Of a stretch of 9,982 nt of DNA, positions 6,593-9,982 are shown piece by piece (the stretch's first letter is position 1; each line of letters starts with the position of its first letter). Source of the DNA: Chloroflexota bacterium (GTDB lineage Bacteria > Chloroflexota > Dehalococcoidia > UBA2979); the NCBI GenBank assembly GCA_009843585.1, contig VYDC01000165.1, positions 1-9,982 of the forward strand, written 5' to 3'. A program made the position numbers and the translations under genes. The notes beneath the pieces were generated by a model that made no database searches, had not been told where the DNA came from, and saw only the letters and a program-made list of their open reading frames with translations.

Positions 6593-7372
6593 ATGGATCT
6601 CGAGCTCGCGGGGCGCTCAGCGATCGTGACGGGCGCCAGCCGGGGCATCGGCCGCGCCATCGCGGAGGCGCTCGCCGCGGAGGGCGCTCGCGTCGCCCTC
6701 TGCGCGCGCGGCACCCCGGCACTCGAGGCCGCCGCCGAGCGCGTCCGAAAGGCCGGAGCGCCCGAGGCGCTTCCGATCGCCGCCGACGTCACCGAGCCCT
6801 CCGACTGCGAGCGCCTGGTGGAGGCGGCCGCCGCCCGCCTCGGCGGGGTGGACGTCCTCATCAACAACGCGGGGGGATCCTTCCGCGAGGGCGAGCTGCG
6901 CGAGCGGTGGGGGCGCTCGTACGAGACGAACCTGCTCGCCCCGGTGCGGCTGATGGAGCTCTGCCGCGCGCACCTCGCGCGCAGCGCCGCCGAGCGGCCG
7001 GGCGGCGCGGCGGTCGTCAACGTCGCCTCGATCTACGGTCGCGAGTCGGGCGGGCAGGCCGCGTACAACGCGACGAAGTCCGCGCTCATCGCCGCGAGCA
7101 AGGCCTACGCGCTCGCCTGGGCACCCGACGGCATCCGCGTCAACGTCGTGGCGCCGGGCTCGGTCGCCTTCGAAGGCGGCTCCTGGGGGGAGCGGCTGCG
7201 CCGGGAGCCCGAGGCGATGCGCGAGTTCGTTGCGCGCGAGATCCCGGCCGGGCGCTTCGGCCGCCCGGAGGAGGTGGCGCAGGCCGCGGTCTTCCTCGCC
7301 TCGCCGCGCGCCTCCTGGGTGATGGGGGCCGCCCTCAACGTCGACGGGGGTCAGTCGCGCTCGAACACCTAG
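6593..7372 (+). CDS. SDR-family NAD(P)-dependent oxidoreductase (complete active site)
   Basis: 259 residues, the normal length for classical short-chain dehydrogenases/reductases. Rossmann motif TGASRGIG is at 13-20, NNAG at 91-94, the catalytic serine in VASIYG (S146), Y158 and K162 in YNATK, then NVVAPGS (184-190) and the C-terminal NVDGGQS. The loop between Ser and Tyr is 12 residues rather than the common 13, as in SDRs with an SIYGRE-type motif. ATG at 6593 follows a 14-nt purine-rich ribosome site at 5-nt spacing. It probably reduces or oxidises a hydroxy/keto group. A 3-hydroxyacyl-CoA dehydrogenase step beside the hydratases is possible, but the gene is divergent from them and the substrate is not readable. 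Confidence 0.95.
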   Translation: MDLELAGRSAIVTGASRGIGRAIAEALAAEGARVALCARGTPALEAAAERVRKAGAPEALPIAADVTEPSDCERLVEAAAARLGGVDVLINNAGGSFREGELRERWGRSYETNLLAPVRLMELCRAHLARSAAERPGGAAVVNVASIYGRESGGQAAYNATKSALIAASKAYALAWAPDGIRVNVVAPGSVAFEGGSWGERLRREPEAMREFVAREIPAGRFGRPEEVAQAAVFLASPRASWVMGAALNVDGGQSRSNT

Positions 7373-7381
7373 GCCCGCCGC

Positions 7382-7401
7382 GCGCGCCGCGGCCGGCGCG
7401 C
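7382..7401 (+). terminator. Candidate hairpin terminator after the SDR
   Basis: GCGCGCC (7382-7388) and GGCGCGC (7395-7401) form a perfect 7-bp GC stem with a 6-nt loop, 9 nt after the SDR stop. A pyrimidine tract (CCTCCCCCTTCC) follows instead of a run of T, so intrinsic termination would be weak. It separates the SDR from the membrane protein starting 122 nt after the SDR stop. Confidence 0.35.
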
Positions 7402-7424
7402 CTCCCCCTTCCGCCGAATCGCGC

Positions 7425-7430
7425 TACCAT
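7425..7430 (+). promoter_or_regulatory. Possible -10 element (TACCAT) before the membrane-protein gene
   Basis: TACCAT matches the TAnnnT core of a -10 box and lies just after the candidate terminator hairpin, about 65 nt before ATG 7495, where a promoter for the next two genes would be expected. No recognisable -35 is present, so the call rests on position and the core match only. Confidence 0.2.
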
Positions 7431-7494
7431 CGCCCCGGCGCAGGGCCGGCGGCGCGGCGCGGCGCGAGCGGAGCGGGGCGGGCAGGGGGCGAGG

Positions 7495-7926
7495 ATGCGG
7501 TTCACGCGACGGGATCTGGTCGGCATCGCCATCGCCACTCTCGGCGGGCCCCTCCTCCTGCTGCTCTTCCTCGCCTCGTACGAGCTCTGGGATCACCGCC
7601 ACACCGTGCTGCTGGCGGGTCTCTCGCAGCACATCGCGATCGGCGCGGCGGTGATCGCCCTCTGCAGCCGCTTCATCCGCCGCTGGGACGCCGTGCTCGG
7701 GCTGCTCGCCCTGATCGTGCTGATGGTGATCGGCGTCAACTGGCTGCACCGCACCGGGGACGGGACGACCGCGCTCGCAACCGGCTTCAAGTGGGTCGGC
7801 GTGGTGAGCTTCCTCCTGCTCAACCTCGCCGTCGCCTGGGAGGTGCTGACGAACGCGGTCATGCCGTGGCTCGACCGCCGCGACGAGCGGCGGCGGGCCG
7901 CGGGCGACGCGGAGGCCGGAGGCTGA
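7495..7926 (+). CDS. Four-helix integral membrane protein of unknown function
   Basis: 143 residues; ATG 7495 follows AGGGGGCGAGG. Four hydrophobic segments are evident at about 8-29, 38-58, 64-84 and 98-119, separated by short loops. The N-terminus is basic (MRFTRRD) and the C-terminal tail charged (DRRDERRRA), which predicts both ends in the cytoplasm. H36 and H46 lie at the second helix and H85 at the end of the third, but no recognised heme or metal motif is present. I do not recognise a family. A 326-aa protein gene starts 40 nt after its stop on the same strand, so the two may be co-expressed. The TGA stop is in the loop of a perfect hairpin (7917-7933). Confidence 0.75.
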   Translation: MRFTRRDLVGIAIATLGGPLLLLLFLASYELWDHRHTVLLAGLSQHIAIGAAVIALCSRFIRRWDAVLGLLALIVLMVIGVNWLHRTGDGTTALATGFKWVGVVSFLLLNLAVAWEVLTNAVMPWLDRRDERRRAAGDAEAGG

Positions 7927-7933
7927 GCCTCCG
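7917..7933 (+). repeat. Hairpin with the stop codon in its loop
   Basis: CGGAGGC (7917-7923), TGA (7924-7926, the stop codon of the membrane protein) and GCCTCCG (7927-7933) make a perfect 7-bp stem with exactly the stop codon as its loop. No T tract follows. It might act as an attenuator or mRNA-protecting structure between the two genes. Confidence 0.45.
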
Positions 7934-7966
7934 CCGGCCCGCGGGCTCGGCGCGGCGGAGAGCGGC

Positions 7967-8947
7967 GTGACGTCGCCCCAAGGCCCCTCCCCCGGCCGCG
8001 ACCTCTCCGGCGTCGGCCGGGCGGGCCTGGCGCTGCTCGCCGCCTGGATGGGCGAGCGCTACTTCCGCACCTTCCGGCCCGCGCGCGAGGATCCGGCGCC
8101 CTTCGACTCGGTGCTGCGGCAGCGGGAGCGCCGGATCGGCGTCTCGGTCGCCGAGCTCTGGGATCCGCCGGGCCCGCCGGCCGCCGCGGCGGCGATGGAG
8201 GGGCTGCTCGGCTCCGACGTCTCCGCCGGCGCGTACGGGGAGGAGGGCGGAGCCTACGTCGTCTGGGTGCCGCCCGGCGCGGAGCTCCCCGACGGCGAGC
8301 CCGCCCGCTCGCAGCTGCGCCTCCTCCTCGCTCGCGGCCTCGCGGGCCTTCCCCCCGGCGAGCGCCGCGAGGTGCGGGTGCCGGTGACCTGCCAGCTCGC
8401 GAAGGTCGACGACCAGGGATCCTACGTCTCGGTCGCGGGAGGTCTCTCCCCGCTGTGGACGCAGCTCTCGGAGGGGGTCCCGGGGGCCTTCCACCTCGAT
8501 TCGCGGGCTCTCCACCGCCTCCCGGAGGAGGAGGCCGAGCGCGCGATCCTGATCTCGCTCGTGCGCGACCGCGCCCAGCTGCTCGCCGCCGGCGAGGTGA
8601 GCGCCGTCCCGCTGCACGACTACTGGCTTCTGTCGCGGCTCCCCTCCGGCGAGCCGGCCGGCGTCACGCTCGTGGCGGCGCCGCCTTCGTTCTCGCCGGT
8701 CGACGGATCGCTCACGCGGCGCCTGCTCCGCCGCGCCGTGGCGCGGGCCGCCTCCCAGCGGGCCGGGCGGGAGGTCGACCTCGCGGCGCTGCTGGTGATC
8801 ACGTCGATCGGGCACATCGAGGAGGAGCTGGTGACGGCCGCCCTGCGCGGGATGAGCCCGCAGGGGTACAGCTCGCTCGACCTCATCGCGCTCGTCGGCG
8901 ACGGGCAGGTGCGCCAGGTGCTCCAGCCGCGCTCGCTCCCCTGGTAG
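7967..8947 (+). CDS. Hypothetical soluble protein, 326 residues
   Basis: The GTG start at 7967 is preceded by GGAGAG at about 5-nt spacing. Codon-position bias and an uninterrupted 326 codons support a real gene. There is no signal peptide; the only mildly hydrophobic stretch near the N-terminus (about 19-29, AGLALLAAWMG) is too short and interrupted for a confident helix. The protein is alpha/beta in appearance, rich in Leu, Ala, Arg and Glu, with a single cysteine (C142) and an ending of LDLIALVGDGQVRQVLQP that looks like a terminal beta-hairpin. The segment 264-311 (basic helix, then LLVITSIGHIEEE and a hydrophobic strand) is its most structured part. I find no catalytic or binding signature and assign no family. 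It follows the membrane-protein gene by 40 nt and converges on the RDD gene across a 29-nt gap. Confidence 0.7.
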   Translation: MTSPQGPSPGRDLSGVGRAGLALLAAWMGERYFRTFRPAREDPAPFDSVLRQRERRIGVSVAELWDPPGPPAAAAAMEGLLGSDVSAGAYGEEGGAYVVWVPPGAELPDGEPARSQLRLLLARGLAGLPPGERREVRVPVTCQLAKVDDQGSYVSVAGGLSPLWTQLSEGVPGAFHLDSRALHRLPEEEAERAILISLVRDRAQLLAAGEVSAVPLHDYWLLSRLPSGEPAGVTLVAAPPSFSPVDGSLTRRLLRRAVARAASQRAGREVDLAALLVITSIGHIEEELVTAALRGMSPQGYSSLDLIALVGDGQVRQVLQPRSLPW

Positions 8948-8976
8948 GCCCCCGCCGGTCGCGTCGCGCCGCCCCG

Positions 8977-9588
8977 CTACCCCCGCTCGGGATCCGCCTC
9001 CGGGAGCTCGGAGAGGGGCACCACGTACGTGCGGGCGGCCTTGTCGTGGAGCGTCTGCACGCGCGAGTCCCAGATCGCCCAGACGTAGCTCAGGTAGAAC
9101 GGGACGAGCAGCACGATCACCGCGCGGACGCCGCCGGCGAAGGGACCCGGCGGCCGTCCGCGGTCGTTGATGAGGCGCAGTCCCGCGACGCGCTTCCCCG
9201 GCGACCAGCCGAGCGAGTCGAAGGTCCAGTGGTAGGCGTCCGGGATCACCATCGCGATCGCGAAGAAGCCCGGAGAGTCGACGTCGGTGCCCGTGAAGAC
9301 GAGCATCAGGAAGAGGATGAGCCGGTGCGTCAGCTCATCGGCGACGAAGCCCACGGCGCGGCGCCCGACGCCGGCGACGGAGCCGTCGCGGCGGAGGTCG
9401 AGACCCGCGTCCGCCCCGCGCGGGCGGCCGGTCGCGTCCCGCGCGGCCGCCTCCCGCTGGGCGCCCCCAGCCGGCCGGCCCAGGAGACCGCTCCCGTCCC
9501 ACGACGGGCCGGGCCTGCCGAGGGGCGCGGGCAGCCCGGCGGGGCGGGCCTCCCCGCCCGGCGCGCCGTTCCCGGCGGCGGCGCTCAC
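8977..9588 (-). CDS. RDD-family membrane protein with long disordered N-terminus
   Basis: 203 residues from the GTG at 9588, which overlaps the TGA of the upstream SDR gene (GTGA, 9585-9588). A longer in-frame start at 9819 would lie inside that gene and add only Arg/Gly-rich sequence. Residues 1-70 are Gly/Ala/Pro/Arg-rich and probably disordered. The RDD domain follows: RRAVGFVADEL (76-86) holds the conserved Arg and Asp, hydrophobic segments lie at about 87-99, 106-118 and 154-172, SPGKRVAGLRLI (129-140) is the family's GK..xGLR motif, and D174 with TLHDKAARTYVV (179-190) closes the domain. RDD proteins are integral membrane proteins of mostly unclear function; some have been linked to ion transport. 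Coupling to an SDR-like protein is not a standard arrangement that I know. Confidence 0.85.
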   Translation of the reverse strand: MSAAAGNGAPGGEARPAGLPAPLGRPGPSWDGSGLLGRPAGGAQREAAARDATGRPRGADAGLDLRRDGSVAGVGRRAVGFVADELTHRLILFLMLVFTGTDVDSPGFFAIAMVIPDAYHWTFDSLGWSPGKRVAGLRLINDRGRPPGPFAGGVRAVIVLLVPFYLSYVWAIWDSRVQTLHDKAARTYVVPLSELPEADPERG

Positions 9589-9982
9589 GCGTGCACCGCC
9601 AGCCCGCCGTCGACCGCGAGCACCTCGGCGTTCACGTACGCCGCCGCGTCGGAGGCGAGATAGAGCAGCGCTCCGACGAGGTCGTCGGGGCGGCCGATAC
9701 GTCGCGAGGGGATGTAGCGCTCGAGCAGGGCGCGCGCCTCCGCATCGTCGTGCGGCCCCGCGCCGCCCTCGACCAGCCCGACCGCGAGCGCGTTCACGGT
9801 CACGCCCGAGCGAGCCCACTCCACCCCGAGCGAGCGCGTCAGGGCGGCGACCGCTCCCGACGCCGCGCCGGTGAGCGATCCGCCCGGCATGCCCCGGTCG
9901 TGGAGCACGGAGACCACGCTGACGATGCGGCCCCGCCCCCGCGCCAGCATTCGCCGGCCCGCGGCGAGGGTCGGGACATAGG
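9585..9982 (-). CDS. SDR-family protein lacking catalytic Tyr and Lys (5' part beyond the right edge)
   Basis: The frame is open at the right edge; about 131 C-terminal residues are visible, beginning YVPTLAAGRRMLARG. The fold signature is clear: RGRIVSVVSV (strand with the active-site Ser), ALTRSLGVEWARSGVTVNAL, the GRPDDLVGALLYLASD helix, and a C-terminal EVLAVDGGL. At the active site the usual Y-x-A-S-K is replaced by T-G-A-A-S: Thr (codon 9872-9870) sits exactly 13 residues after the conserved Ser, where Tyr belongs, and Ser (9860-9858) replaces Lys. The PG motif after NAL is also changed to VG. Oxidoreductase activity by the classical mechanism is thus unlikely; a binding or scaffold role is possible. 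The start and Rossmann motif lie outside the window. It is translationally coupled to the RDD gene. Confidence 0.88.
   Translation of the reverse strand, partial: YVPTLAAGRRMLARGRGRIVSVVSVLHDRGMPGGSLTGAASGAVAALTRSLGVEWARSGVTVNALAVGLVEGGAGPHDDAEARALLERYIPSRRIGRPDDLVGALLYLASDAAAYVNAEVLAVDGGLAVHA

Noticed and set aside
5105..7372. 755-codon plus-strand frame with an SDR at its end
   Set aside because: Only the part from ATG 6593 is real. The upstream extension is antisense to the two hydratases, and the strong ribosome site at 6574-6587 marks the true start.
8948..8976. Possible bidirectional terminator in the 29-nt convergent gap
   Set aside because: No clean stem-loop and no T tract on either strand.
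8455..9663. 402-codon plus-strand open frame
   Set aside because: It overlaps the 326-aa gene in another frame and the RDD gene in antisense; low-complexity translation, no ribosome site.
1..9982. tRNA, rRNA, CRISPR, IS elements or prophage genes
   Set aside because: No repeat-spacer pattern, transposase, integrase or RNA-gene signature was seen; nearly all of the window is protein coding.

Overview
The window is very GC-rich, with dense gene packing, AGGAGG-type ribosome binding sites and frequent GTG starts. It looks like a bacterial chromosome from a high-GC lineage, such as a deltaproteobacterial-type phylum (Myxococcota or Binatota-like). That placement is an inference from composition and gene content. 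No rRNA, tRNA, CRISPR array, insertion sequence or prophage gene was seen.

Left block (1-6474, minus strand): six genes read leftward and probably form one transcription unit. In order of transcription they are two tandem enoyl-CoA hydratase/isomerase paralogues, two small membrane-anchored proteins with a cluster-less Rieske-like fold, an AMP-forming acyl-CoA ligase, and a large membrane Fe-S oxidoreductase that runs off the left edge. The oxidoreductase combines a NarI-like membrane domain, two [4Fe-4S] motifs and two CCG domains. It resembles the EtfAB:(mena)quinone oxidoreductases (EMO/DUF224-type) that pass electrons from acyl-CoA oxidation to the quinone pool. The block therefore reads as an acyl-CoA activation and beta-oxidation cluster with its own electron exit to the membrane.

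Middle block (6593-8947, plus strand): a complete classical SDR oxidoreductase is divergent from the left block. It is followed by a small four-helix membrane protein and a 326-aa soluble protein, neither of which I can assign to a family.

Right block (8977-9982, minus strand): an SDR-family protein entering from the right edge overlaps an RDD-family membrane protein through a GTGA stop/start. The SDR has lost the catalytic Tyr and Lys.

The strongest candidates for something undescribed are the paired degenerate Rieske-like proteins. Both have lost three or four of the four cluster ligands but keep what appears to be the structural disulfide cysteine pair, at identical 27-residue spacing. 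Their position inside a fatty-acid/quinone electron-transfer operon adds interest. The SDR with a dismantled active site is second. Long plus-strand ORFs opposite the left block are high-GC shadows and are not annotated.
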